Counted from the stretch's first letter, positions 1 through 6,159 are shown. The stretch: DNA of 7,557 nt from Rickettsiales bacterium (GCA_031276335.1 JAISNH010000016.1:1-7557), one strand, 5' to 3'. Numbers and translations: made by a program. The notes: a model not told the origin generated them from the sequence alone.

Positions 1-73
1 CAATACTGCATCCAACGATACAACAACGGCGGCAGGAATCAAAGATAAAAATCGCCCGCCCGACGCACGAGCC

Positions 74-934
74 CTACAGGCCCGTGTATCCGATTTTCGT
101 GAACGCGATTAGGAGCGCCAGCGCAGGGGCTACGAACAGCATGCTGTCGAAGCGGTCGAGCACCCCGCCGTGGCCGGGAATCATGCCGCTTGAATCCTTC
201 ACGCCCGCCACGCGCTTCATCTTGCTTTCGACCAGGTCGCCGATTTCGGACAGAAGCGCCAGGCCGACGCTGGCCACCGCCCAGACGCATACGCTGGAAA
301 AACCTTCGCCGCCCAGGCTCCACAGCAGCGCCATCTTGTACGCGGTGCCGGCGGCGAACGCGCACATAAGGCCGCCCAGGGCGCCGGACCATGTCTTATT
401 CGGGCTGACGGCCGGCATAAGCTTCGGGCCCCCGAGCGCGCAGCCGATGAAGTAGGCGCCCGTGTCGGTCGAAACCGTTATGACGAACGCGTAGATAATC
501 GAATATATCCCGGCGGAGCGGTATATGTACATGAACCCCAGCATGGCCAGTCCGATATATATCGGCGCCATGCTTTCTAGCAGCCAGCGCTTCCTGTCGG
601 AGGCGACATTGGCGACTACCGATACGCAGAACAGCGCCACATAGCCGCCCGCAAACCAATAGGCCGGGTATTGTCCGCCCAGCGCGGCGTACGCGGCAAG
701 CACCCCGGCGACGCCGAATACGTCCCAGGCGAGCTTCGCGCCGATCTTCCCGCTCCACAAGCGGCCGTATTCCCACGCCATGAGCGCGGTCGCGGCAACC
801 GATACCGCGGCGACGCCCCAAAAGCCGATCCAAAGCGCGGCCATGCCGAGCGCCACCAACCCGGCCGCGGCAACCGCGCGCGCATACACGCCGTTCGACC
901 TTGTGCGGGCGGACAGCCCGTCAGACTTTGCCAT
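74..934 (-). CDS. cdsA: Phosphatidate cytidylyltransferase (CDP-diacylglycerol synthase)
   Basis: This 286-residue integral membrane protein is expected to transfer CMP from CTP to phosphatidic acid, giving CDP-diacylglycerol, the precursor of PE, PG and cardiolipin. The C-terminal CDP-DAG synthase signature is intact: S237-K-M-K-R241, K246-D247, P253-G-H-G-G, then D260-R-F-D263. Upstream are the conserved STDTGAYFIG (155-164), SPNKTWSG (177-184) and EIGDLVES (230-237) blocks. Hydrophobic stretches run from about residue 18 to the C-terminus, as in the polytopic family, and the length is normal. The ATG at 934 has GGGAG at 942-946 with 7-nt spacing and overlaps the end of uppS by 14 nt, which suggests translational coupling. 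It is the third gene of the frr-uppS-cdsA cluster; dxr often follows in proteobacteria, but the 73 bases beyond the stop show no convincing start or terminator. The signature motif makes the call secure. Confidence 0.96.
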   Translation of the reverse strand: MAKSDGLSARTRSNGVYARAVAAAGLVALGMAALWIGFWGVAAVSVAATALMAWEYGRLWSGKIGAKLAWDVFGVAGVLAAYAALGGQYPAYWFAGGYVALFCVSVVANVASDRKRWLLESMAPIYIGLAMLGFMYIYRSAGIYSIIYAFVITVSTDTGAYFIGCALGGPKLMPAVSPNKTWSGALGGLMCAFAAGTAYKMALLWSLGGEGFSSVCVWAVASVGLALLSEIGDLVESKMKRVAGVKDSSGMIPGHGGVLDRFDSMLFVAPALALLIAFTKIGYTGL

Positions 935-1646
935 ACCGGCGCTCCCTTCTCGAATATTCCTCTATCGCGAGCCTTATATGATCCTCGTTCAAATCCGGAA
1001 AATGGATCTGAGGAAAGTACAGCTCGGAGTATGCGTTCTGCCACGACATGAACCCGGAGAGTCTCTGCTCGCCGCTGGTGCGCACGATAAGGTCGGGGTA
1101 CGGCTCGCCCGCCGTATAGGTGTGCGCGTCGAACAGCTCCTCGCTTATGTCCTCCTCCCTTATTTTTCCCGCCGCCAGGTCGCGGGCGATTTCGCGCGTA
1201 GCCTTCAGTATCTCCGCCCTGCCCCCGTAGTTCATCGCGACGTTGAGCGTGAATTCGGAGAAGCCTTTCGTCGCCTCCTCCAGCTCGACCTGCGCCTTCT
1301 GTATGGACGGGGAGAAACGCGACTTGTCGCCCAGTATGCGCAGGCGAATCCCGTTTTCGACCAGCTTCTTGCCGTTGCTGACGAGGTTGTGGTGGAACAG
1401 GCGCATCAAATGGTCGACCTCCTCTTTCGGGCGGTCCCAGTTTTCGGTGGAAAAAATCCATATGGTCAGCACCTTCACGCCCAGCTTCCGGCTGGCCTCG
1501 ACCACCCGCTGGAACGCGGTGCCGGCCTTCGTGTGCCCGATCGTGCGGGGAAGCCCGCGCGCCTTTGCCCAGCGGCCGTTGCCGTCGGCTATTATCGCCA
1601 GGTGGACAGGTATCTTCAATCCAGAATCTTTCATTTCATCCAGCAT
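921..1646 (-). CDS. uppS: Isoprenyl transferase / undecaprenyl diphosphate synthase
   Basis: A cis-prenyltransferase that condenses farnesyl-PP with isopentenyl-PP into undecaprenyl-PP, the lipid carrier for peptidoglycan and surface glycans. From the ATG at 1646 it has 241 residues. Visible motifs are HLAIIADGNGRWA (15-27, catalytic Asp21), GLPRTIGH (31-38), FSTENWDRP (65-73), MNYGGRAE (138-145) and the C-terminal RTSGEQRLSGF with WQNAYSEL (189-209). The residue before the catalytic Asp is Ala where Met is usual. Start choice: an in-frame ATG at 1676 would add ten residues (MPSNLAEVPR) and lies 7 nt after the frr stop with only an AGGGG overlapping that stop. The ATG at 1646 has GGAGGT at 7-nt spacing, so I prefer it; both leave the catalytic domain intact. 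It lies between frr and cdsA, overlapping cdsA by 14 nt, and is probably cotranscribed with both. Confidence 0.93.
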   Translation of the reverse strand: MLDEMKDSGLKIPVHLAIIADGNGRWAKARGLPRTIGHTKAGTAFQRVVEASRKLGVKVLTIWIFSTENWDRPKEEVDHLMRLFHHNLVSNGKKLVENGIRLRILGDKSRFSPSIQKAQVELEEATKGFSEFTLNVAMNYGGRAEILKATREIARDLAAGKIREEDISEELFDAHTYTAGEPYPDLIVRTSGEQRLSGFMSWQNAYSELYFPQIHFPDLNEDHIRLAIEEYSRRERRYGKV

Positions 1647-1653
1647 CCGAGGG

Positions 1654-1659
1654 ACCTCC
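1654..1659 (-). promoter_or_regulatory. Shine-Dalgarno GGAGGT deciding the uppS start
   Basis: Read on the minus strand this is GGAGGT, 7 nt upstream of the ATG at 1646-1644. It supports the shorter UppS start over the ATG at 1676-1674. The site would lie inside the coding sequence if the longer form were used. Confidence 0.6.
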
Positions 1660-1683
1660 GCTAAATTCGATGGCATGCGCCCC

Positions 1684-2253
1684 CTACACCGTCATTATGT
1701 CCGCCTGCTTCGACTTCAGGTGGCCGTCGATGTCGGCGACGAATTTGTCGGTGATCTTCTGTATCTCCTCCTCCGCCCTGCGCCTGTCGTCCTCGGAAAG
1801 CAGCTTCGACTTCTCGAGCTCGGCCACCGAGAGCATGCCTTCGTGGCGGATGCGGCGAACCGACTGTCTGGCCTGCTCGGCATAATTGCCCGCGACCTTG
1901 GAAAGCTCGCGCCGCCGCTCCTCGGTAAGCGCCGGGAGGGTTATCCTTCTAAGCGTGCCGTCGGAGGACGGATTTAGGCCCAGATCGCTTTCGCGTATCG
2001 CCTTGTCCACCGCGGAGGCAACCGACTTGTCCCACACGGACACGCTTATCGTGCGCGCATCCGGCGTCGAAAGGCTCGCCACCTGGCTTATCGGCGTCGG
2101 CTGGCCGTAGGCCATGACCATAATGTTGTCGAGGAGCCCTATCGAGGCGCGGCCCGTGCGCAGCCCCGACAAATCCTTTTTCAGGACGTCCAGCGCCTTG
2201 TCCATCTTCAAATCCAGCTCCGCCTTTATCCCGCCAAAATCCGCATATGCCAT
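1684..2253 (-). CDS. frr: Ribosome recycling factor
   Basis: RRF acts in the cytoplasm with EF-G to split the post-termination ribosome. From the ATG at 2253 the protein has 189 residues, close to the usual 185. Recognisable blocks are GLRTGRAS (30-37), LLDNIMVMAYG (40-50), the PDARTISVSVWDKS stretch (64-77), SDLGLNP with DG (89-99), LTEERRREL (109-117), QSVRRIRHEG (130-139) and the C-terminal QKITDKF (165-171), together covering the long helical bundle and domain II. The frame stays open for 30 more codons upstream, to 2343, but that extension has no family similarity. The ATG at 2253 has GGGAGG (2259-2264) at 5-nt spacing and begins the family-typical N-terminus. The gene heads frr-uppS-cdsA, 7 to 37 nt before uppS depending on the uppS start. 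The expected upstream pyrH is missing; a divergent transferase gene lies there instead. Confidence 0.96.
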   Translation of the reverse strand: MAYADFGGIKAELDLKMDKALDVLKKDLSGLRTGRASIGLLDNIMVMAYGQPTPISQVASLSTPDARTISVSVWDKSVASAVDKAIRESDLGLNPSSDGTLRRITLPALTEERRRELSKVAGNYAEQARQSVRRIRHEGMLSVAELEKSKLLSEDDRRRAEEEIQKITDKFVADIDGHLKSKQADIMTV

Positions 2254-2276
2254 AAACGCCTCCCAAATACGCCTGA

Positions 2277-2305
2277 AATTTACCATAGGGAAATCAGGAA
2301 GTAAA
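2277..2305 (-). promoter_or_regulatory. Weak candidate sigma70-type promoter for frr-uppS-cdsA
   Basis: On the minus strand, TTTACT (2300-2305) and TAAATT (2277-2282) are separated by 17 nt. Each box matches four of six consensus positions. It would give a very short leader before the frr Shine-Dalgarno. The boxes are poor, so transcription from further upstream is also possible. Confidence 0.3.
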
Positions 2306-2329
2306 GAAAAAACTCCCCCGAGATTATCC

Positions 2330-2358
2330 TTGTTTTTCAACACGGCTTATTATATAAT
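2330..2358 (+). promoter_or_regulatory. Candidate sigma70-type promoter of the phosphoethanolamine transferase gene
   Basis: TTGTTT (2330-2335) and a perfect TATAAT (2353-2358) are separated by 17 nt. Transcription would begin near 2365, giving a leader of roughly 30-40 nt before the ATGs at 2394 and 2404. The last four bases of the -10 region form part of the first copy of a 15-bp tandem repeat, so changes in repeat number would alter the leader. Confidence 0.6.
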
Positions 2359-2385
2359 TCTTAATCAGGTAATTCTTAATCAGGA
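2356..2385 (+). repeat. 15-bp tandem duplication in the transferase leader
   Basis: Two adjacent 15-mers, AATTCTTAATCAGGT (2356-2370) and AATTCTTAATCAGGA (2371-2385), differ only in the last base. The first overlaps the -10 box; the second ends in the AGGA that serves as a Shine-Dalgarno sequence. Confidence 0.9.
2382..2385 (+). promoter_or_regulatory. Shine-Dalgarno AGGA placed for the ATG at 2394
   Basis: AGGA lies 8 nt upstream of the ATG at 2394-2396, a good distance, but 18 nt upstream of the ATG at 2404-2406, too far for normal use. In the sequence as given the 2394 start is out of frame with the transferase and ends after 11 codons at TAG 2427-2429. The site therefore matters for the proposed phase switch. 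Confidence 0.55.
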
Positions 2386-2403
2386 CTTAAAAAATGGCAT
2401 ACA

Positions 2404-3993
2404 ATGAAAACCGCACCCCCCCCCCTTAGACAAATTAAATCTATTTTGGCATATTTAGCCAATTATCCTTTCTTTCTGTTCTTCTATACCTGGCTTCCCA
2501 TTCTGATTGACACGCATATAAGAAGGCAATTCGATTTCGTATCCTATACCGGCAGCATCATACCTGCATGCTCGATCATGTTCGCCGCTTTCCTTTTTCC
2601 AAAACGGACAAAGATTTACTGCGCGCTCGTCGCCGTGTTTATATATGTTCCCTACCTTGTAAAACTCCTGCACTATATCATGTTCAAGACCCTGTTCGAC
2701 AGGGGAGCGGCAATTGCCATATTCGACACAAACCGACGAGAGGCGTTGGAATTCATTACAAGCTACATAGGCCTTTCAGGCGCGGCGGCGGCATGCCTGT
2801 ACCTCGCTTTCGCCATATATTCCGTCCGGCGCGCGAAGCCTATATCCGAAATCAAAAACCTAAACCTGCTTCGACAGATTTTCTTCATGTTTTTCATATT
2901 GTCGCTAACGCGCGGGGTCTATGATCGCCGGCCTTCCAAATGGAGGCTCGCCCCCTATGAAATCCATTCATATTACAGCGATTTCAAGCGCGAGATGGAT
3001 AAAATCAATATCGCGCGAAAGCGGAATTTTCCAAAATTCGAAGGCATAGCGCCGGTTTTGAAAAGCAAGAGGATGACTTTCGCGATAGTTTTCGGAGAGG
3101 CGGCCGCCCGCGAGCATTTCAGCCTTTACGGATACCACAGAAATACAAATCCCTTCTTGGGCAAAATGAAAAAAGACCTGATACTATACAATGCGGTCTC
3201 CCCTCACCCACAGACCATCACGTCATTCCAGAAGATGCTCTCGCTGGCGGAATTCGGAAATATGGACGCCATGTACAGTAAGGGTTCCATGGTGAATTTC
3301 TTCAAAGATGCCGGATTCAAGACATTCTGGATTTCAAACCAGCAAAAGAGCGGGCGGCACAACAATTACATCTCCGTAGTCGCCGACGATTCCGACAAGG
3401 CTACGTTCTTGAAAGATTCAGGGGACGGCGACAAGTATGATGAAAGCCTGCTGATACCATTGGCCGAAGCAATGAAAGATAATGCCGATAAAAAAGCAAT
3501 ATTCCTGCATCTGGCCGGCAGCCACCACCCGTACAGCTCGAAATATCCCCAAAATTTCGAAGAATGGCGCGGAGCAAAAAATAGGACGGAACGGTTTATA
3601 GACGCTTATGACAACTCAATAAGATACACGGACTACGTGCTTCAAAAGATTATAAGCATGCTAGAGGCCGAAAATTCGACAAGCTACCTCGTCTATGTTC
3701 CCGACCACGGCGAAGATGCAATAGACGAGAACAGCAGCTTCGACCACGGCACGTCTAATATACGCAACAACATGCTTGAAATTCCATTGATAGTCTGGCT
3801 TTCGCCAGAATACAAACGCCAGCGCGCGCAGTTTTCGGAAAAGCTGAAGGGTTTCGCCGGCAGAGGATTCAATACCCAAAACCTGTTCCACGCCGTCATG
3901 GATTTATCCGGCCTTTACAATCAAGACATAGATACCAAAAAATCCCCGTTCTCACAGCATTACGAAGAACCCAACACATTGATTATAAAATAA
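2404..3993 (+). CDS. Membrane phosphoethanolamine transferase, sulfatase fold (EptA/EptC/CptA type)
   Basis: A 529-residue inner-membrane enzyme expected to move phosphoethanolamine from PE onto lipid A, LPS core sugar or another envelope acceptor. About five membrane segments (near 14-35, 49-65, 70-90, 118-138, 157-169) precede a periplasmic alkaline-phosphatase-like domain. Likely metal and catalytic residues are Glu232 in VFGEAAAREHFSLYGYHRNT, Thr271 in SPHPQTITSFQKMLS (nucleophile; Thr273 is the alternative), His374/375 in HLAGSHHPY, Asp434-His435 in VPDHGED and His448 in FDHGT. The HLAGSHHPY and QTITSF blocks look more like the EptC/CptA branch than classical EptA, so the acceptor is open. 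The ATG at 2404 is the only start in frame after the TAA at 2377, and it has no Shine-Dalgarno at normal distance. Codons 5-8 lie in a C10 tract. Two sampled 60-base lines are 43% and 45% GC, against 63-67% in neighbouring genes, suggesting horizontal acquisition. The gene is divergent from frr and convergent with the Tim44-like gene. Confidence 0.88.
   Translation: MKTAPPPLRQIKSILAYLANYPFFLFFYTWLPILIDTHIRRQFDFVSYTGSIIPACSIMFAAFLFPKRTKIYCALVAVFIYVPYLVKLLHYIMFKTLFDRGAAIAIFDTNRREALEFITSYIGLSGAAAACLYLAFAIYSVRRAKPISEIKNLNLLRQIFFMFFILSLTRGVYDRRPSKWRLAPYEIHSYYSDFKREMDKINIARKRNFPKFEGIAPVLKSKRMTFAIVFGEAAAREHFSLYGYHRNTNPFLGKMKKDLILYNAVSPHPQTITSFQKMLSLAEFGNMDAMYSKGSMVNFFKDAGFKTFWISNQQKSGRHNNYISVVADDSDKATFLKDSGDGDKYDESLLIPLAEAMKDNADKKAIFLHLAGSHHPYSSKYPQNFEEWRGAKNRTERFIDAYDNSIRYTDYVLQKIISMLEAENSTSYLVYVPDHGEDAIDENSSFDHGTSNIRNNMLEIPLIVWLSPEYKRQRAQFSEKLKGFAGRGFNTQNLFHAVMDLSGLYNQDIDTKKSPFSQHYEEPNTLIIK
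2416..2425 (+). repeat. C10 homopolymer at the 5' end of the transferase gene
   Basis: Ten consecutive C residues cover codons 5-7 and the first base of codon 8. Loss or gain of one C shifts the frame of everything downstream. It is the only long homopolymer I noticed in the window and lies 12 nt after the A of the ATG at 2404. Confidence 0.9.
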
Positions 3994-4004
3994 GCCAGCC
4001 CCAC

Positions 4005-4021
4005 CCCGCCGCGGGCCTTTT
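4005..4021 (+). terminator. Possible terminator between convergent genes
   Basis: CCCG (4005-4008), a 3-nt loop and CGGG (4012-4015) are followed by CC and TTTT (4018-4021). The stem is only 4 bp and the T run overlaps the end of the convergent Tim44-like gene. It would act after the transferase gene on the plus strand; the call is weak. Confidence 0.3.
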
Positions 4022-4655
4022 ATGCGTCCGCCTTCACCGTCGCGTCCAGAATCCACATCGGGCGGCGGCGCTTCAGGTCCTTGGAAAACCGCCAGACGTC
4101 GGTGACGGTGCCGATCTGGTTCGCATCGCCCCGGAGCACCCTGCCCTTCGCGTCCTTCACAAGCGTCGTCTGCTCGGTCGTGAAAACGACGGTCACCTCC
4201 GCACGCGACCTGCCGGCGGAAACGTCCCTTATGAAAATCTTCTTGAAGCGGATTATCTCGGTCTCTAGGCTCTCGCCCTTCTTCTCAAGCTCCCTCATGT
4301 CCCTGTCGAAGGCGGCAAACACGCGGTCGGAAACGAGAGGGCGAAGCTCCGCCCTCGCCTTCTTCTCGAACGCGCAAAGCACGGTTTCAAACCCCTTCTT
4401 CACATCCTCCATGAACTGCTGCGGCTCGAACGAGCGGTCGAGGCGGGCAAGGCGAAGCGCCTTTTCCTCCACGGATTCCGCATCCCGGGCATCCGAGGGC
4501 GCGCGCTTCGCGGGGCGCCTGCGGAACATGCCGAAAATCCCGTCCATCATGCGCCCGCGCGTGGAAAAACCCCCGTCCTCGGGCTTGAAAGCATGCCAGA
4601 CCGACACGCACACCCCCAGGAAAACGGCCAGTATGAAAACATCAGCGACGCTCAT
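4020..4655 (-). CDS. Tim44-like domain membrane protein (TimA-like)
   Basis: A 211-residue protein with one N-terminal membrane segment (about 4-20, ADVFILAVFLGVCVSVW), a charged linker (about 24-72) and a C-terminal Tim44-like domain (about 74-207). Domain features include FMEDVKKGFETVLCAFEKK (81-99), LRPLVSDRVFAAF (104-116), the VTVVF strand (154-158) and the terminal TDVWRFSKDL plus PMWILDATV (184-207), close to the usual D-x-W-x-F...P-x-W pattern. In mitochondria Tim44 tethers Hsp70 to the TIM23 translocon. Alphaproteobacterial relatives (TimA in Caulobacter) are inner-membrane proteins whose exact role is less clear. The ATG at 4655 has AAAGGA (4662-4667) at 6-nt spacing. It is divergent from secB, with 81 bp between start codons, as commonly found in alphaproteobacteria; fxsA, which can lie nearby, is not seen. 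The domain call is firm, the function is inferred. Confidence 0.88.
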   Translation of the reverse strand: MSVADVFILAVFLGVCVSVWHAFKPEDGGFSTRGRMMDGIFGMFRRRPAKRAPSDARDAESVEEKALRLARLDRSFEPQQFMEDVKKGFETVLCAFEKKARAELRPLVSDRVFAAFDRDMRELEKKGESLETEIIRFKKIFIRDVSAGRSRAEVTVVFTTEQTTLVKDAKGRVLRGDANQIGTVTDVWRFSKDLKRRRPMWILDATVKADA

Positions 4656-4676
4656 TACGCATCCTTTAAAAAATCC

Positions 4677-4704
4677 TTGTTAAATCCATATTATGTAATA
4701 TAGT
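4677..4704 (+). promoter_or_regulatory. Candidate promoter for secB-plsC
   Basis: TTGTTA (4677-4682) and TATAGT (4699-4704) are separated by 16 nt. This gives a leader of about 25 nt to secB. It overlaps the promoter proposed on the other strand. Confidence 0.45.
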
Positions 4705-4718
4705 ATAAAAGAATTCAA
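4690..4718 (-). promoter_or_regulatory. Candidate promoter for the Tim44-like gene
   Basis: On the minus strand, TTGAAT (4713-4718) and CATAAT (4690-4695) are separated by 17 nt; the -10 matches five of six consensus bases. It overlaps the secB promoter candidate, so RNA polymerase could not occupy both at once. Confidence 0.45.
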
Positions 4719-4736
4719 ATTTAAAGAGGAAAAGCG

Positions 4737-5198
4737 ATGCAAGCCAGCGGAAAGAAACCCGACTTCGAAATCCTGAACCAGTTCGTCAAGGACCTGTCGT
4801 TCGAGGCGCCGTCGAGCCCGAAGATATTCTTCGACAAGATAGAGGGAAGCCCGAACATCGAAATCGGCCTGGAGGTGAAGACCGCCCCTGCCGGCGAGAA
4901 GCTGTTCGAGGTGGTGCTGAACCTGAAGATCAAAAACACCCTGAAGGAGTCTACACTGTTCCTGATCGAGCTGTCGTACGCCGCTATGGCCGTGGTCAAC
5001 ACCGAAGACGCGGCGGCGCGCGAAAAGATACTGATCAAGACCGTGCCGGCGCACCTGTTCCCGTTCGTGCGGGCGATAGTCGCCGACCTGACGCGCGAAT
5101 CGGGATTCAACCCGTTCATACTGCAGCCGATAAACTTCGACGAGATGAAGGCGCAGCAAACGCCCCCGCCCGCCTCCAACCATGCCATGAAAAGCTAG
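4737..5198 (+). CDS. secB: Protein-export chaperone SecB
   Basis: A cytoplasmic tetrameric chaperone that keeps preproteins unfolded and passes them to SecA. The 153 residues match the normal length. Family features are the N-terminal FEILNQFVKDLSFEAPSSP block (10-28), the FFDKIEGSPNIEIGLEV stretch (31-47), FEVVLNLKIKNT (59-70), the LFLIELSYAAM segment (75-85), HLFPFVRAIVADLTRESGF (103-121) and FILQPINFDEMKA at the end (124-136). The ATG at 4737 follows AAAGAGG with a 6-nt gap and matches the expected N-terminus. It is the first gene of a plus-strand group with plsC (9 nt after its stop) and a small membrane protein, and is divergent from the Tim44-like gene. Six of twelve Ile codons are ATA. 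The assignment is secure. Confidence 0.97.
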   Translation: MQASGKKPDFEILNQFVKDLSFEAPSSPKIFFDKIEGSPNIEIGLEVKTAPAGEKLFEVVLNLKIKNTLKESTLFLIELSYAAMAVVNTEDAAAREKILIKTVPAHLFPFVRAIVADLTRESGFNPFILQPINFDEMKAQQTPPPASNHAMKS

Positions 5199-5207
5199 GG
5201 GCTAAAG

Positions 5208-5993
5208 ATGAAAAGAGCGCTTGCGGCGGCACGCCTGTTCGCATTCGTCATCTGGATGGCCGCGAACATTCCGATCCTGTGGTTGTCGCACGCGACCAAA
5301 ATCCTCGCGCCGTCGTACAACCGCCTCTATTTCCGCACGCTGTGCCTGCTGTTCGGCATAAAGGTGAAGATCAGGGGGCGGCTCGCGCGGAAACGCGACC
5401 TGCTGGTCATCTCAAACCACGCATCCTATATCGACATACTCGCGCTGGGATCGAAGCTGAAGGTCAACTTCGTGGCGAAGGAGGACGTGAGGCGCTGGCC
5501 CGTATTCGGATACATCGCAAAGCTGGGCGACACCGTGTTCATCAACCGCAGCCGGATGAAGGCGACGGGCGAAATAAACATGCTGACCCGCGAGCTTTCC
5601 AGGCGAAGGGTCCCCCTGCTGATATTCCCGGAGGGCACCAGCAGCGACGGCAACGCCGTGCTTCCCTTCAAAAGCTCGCTGTTCAGCCTGTTCGAGGACG
5701 ACAAGGGCGCCGGCAATATCGTCATACAGCCGATTTCCATGGCATACACCAAGCGCGGTGGGAAGCCCATGAGCCCGGAGGAGAGGGCGCTGTACGGATG
5801 GCCGGTCGGTGACGACCGCACTCTTGTCGGGCATCTGTGGGACATACTGAAGACCGCTCCGTTCACGGTCGAGGCGGTCATACACGAGCCGTATACCATG
5901 AAGCACGACCGGAAGACCATGGCAAGCCTTCTGCACAAGGCCGTGGACGCGGAATTCAGGAAACTTATAGGAGAAAGCGATGCAGGGAAATAG
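5208..5993 (+). CDS. plsC: 1-acyl-sn-glycerol-3-phosphate acyltransferase
   Basis: A membrane-associated enzyme that acylates lysophosphatidic acid at sn-2 to give phosphatidic acid, the substrate of CdsA. The 261 residues carry one clear N-terminal hydrophobic segment (about 10-27) and the four acyltransferase blocks: NHASYID (70-76, the His71-x4-Asp76 catalytic pair), GYIAKLGDTVFINR (101-114), FPEGTSSDG (140-148, the acceptor phosphate site) and VIQPISMAY (172-180). The length is usual for the family. The ATG at 5208 has AGGGG (5197-5201) at 6-nt spacing, overlapping the secB stop, so the two are probably coupled. The last 14 nt overlap a small downstream reading frame. A related acyltransferase, for example one for ornithine lipid, cannot be wholly excluded, but the motifs fit PlsC best. 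Confidence 0.92.
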   Translation: MKRALAAARLFAFVIWMAANIPILWLSHATKILAPSYNRLYFRTLCLLFGIKVKIRGRLARKRDLLVISNHASYIDILALGSKLKVNFVAKEDVRRWPVFGYIAKLGDTVFINRSRMKATGEINMLTRELSRRRVPLLIFPEGTSSDGNAVLPFKSSLFSLFEDDKGAGNIVIQPISMAYTKRGGKPMSPEERALYGWPVGDDRTLVGHLWDILKTAPFTVEAVIHEPYTMKHDRKTMASLLHKAVDAEFRKLIGESDAGK

Positions 5994-6159
5994 AATAGTG
6001 CTGGGCGGCGGGCGCCGCAGGCCGAATTTTTCAAAGGGCAGGACATTGATGCTAGCCGCGGGCGCGGCCCTCGTATTCCTCGCGATATGGCAGATGCCGA
6101 TAAAGCAGAAGACCGTATCCGAGAATATAGAACCGCCCTCGCCGGCCGAAGCGAAGTAA
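5980..6159 (+). CDS. Small single-pass membrane protein, unknown function
   Basis: I do not recognise this 59-residue frame, but it looks translated. Its ATG at 5980 has AGGAG (5969-5973) at 6-nt spacing, inside the end of plsC, and overlaps that gene by 14 nt, as uppS and cdsA do. The predicted protein has a glycine/arginine-rich basic start (residues 9-21, GGGRRRPNFSKGR), one hydrophobic segment (about 23-37, LMLAAGAALVFLAIW) and a short polar tail ending in PPSPAEAK. The positive-inside rule puts the N-terminus in the cytoplasm and the tail in the periplasm. It could assist phospholipid synthesis or export near PlsC, but that is guesswork from position. The TAA is at 6157-6159. Chance opening of the frame is possible at this length. 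Confidence 0.6.
   Translation: MQGNRIVLGGGRRRPNFSKGRTLMLAAGAALVFLAIWQMPIKQKTVSENIEPPSPAEAK

Noticed and set aside
1..73. Start of dxr or another downstream gene after cdsA
   Set aside because: The minus-strand sequence has a few possible start codons but no Shine-Dalgarno and no recognisable N-terminus. The window ends before anything can be judged.
616..1461. 281-codon minus-strand open frame
   Set aside because: Same strand but another frame across uppS and cdsA; Arg/Gly/Pro-rich product typical of an out-of-frame reading of GC-rich genes.
780..1664. 294-codon plus-strand open frame
   Set aside because: It lies antisense to the ends of uppS and cdsA. Its product is arginine-rich and of low complexity with no family features, while both minus-strand genes have complete catalytic motifs.
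1243..1977. 244-codon plus-strand open frame
   Set aside because: Antisense across uppS and frr; the serine/arginine-rich translation has no domain features.
2254..2343. 30-residue N-terminal extension of RRF
   Set aside because: The frame is open, but family proteins start near MAYADFGG, and GGGAGG stands right before the ATG at 2253. The extension covers the divergent promoter region.
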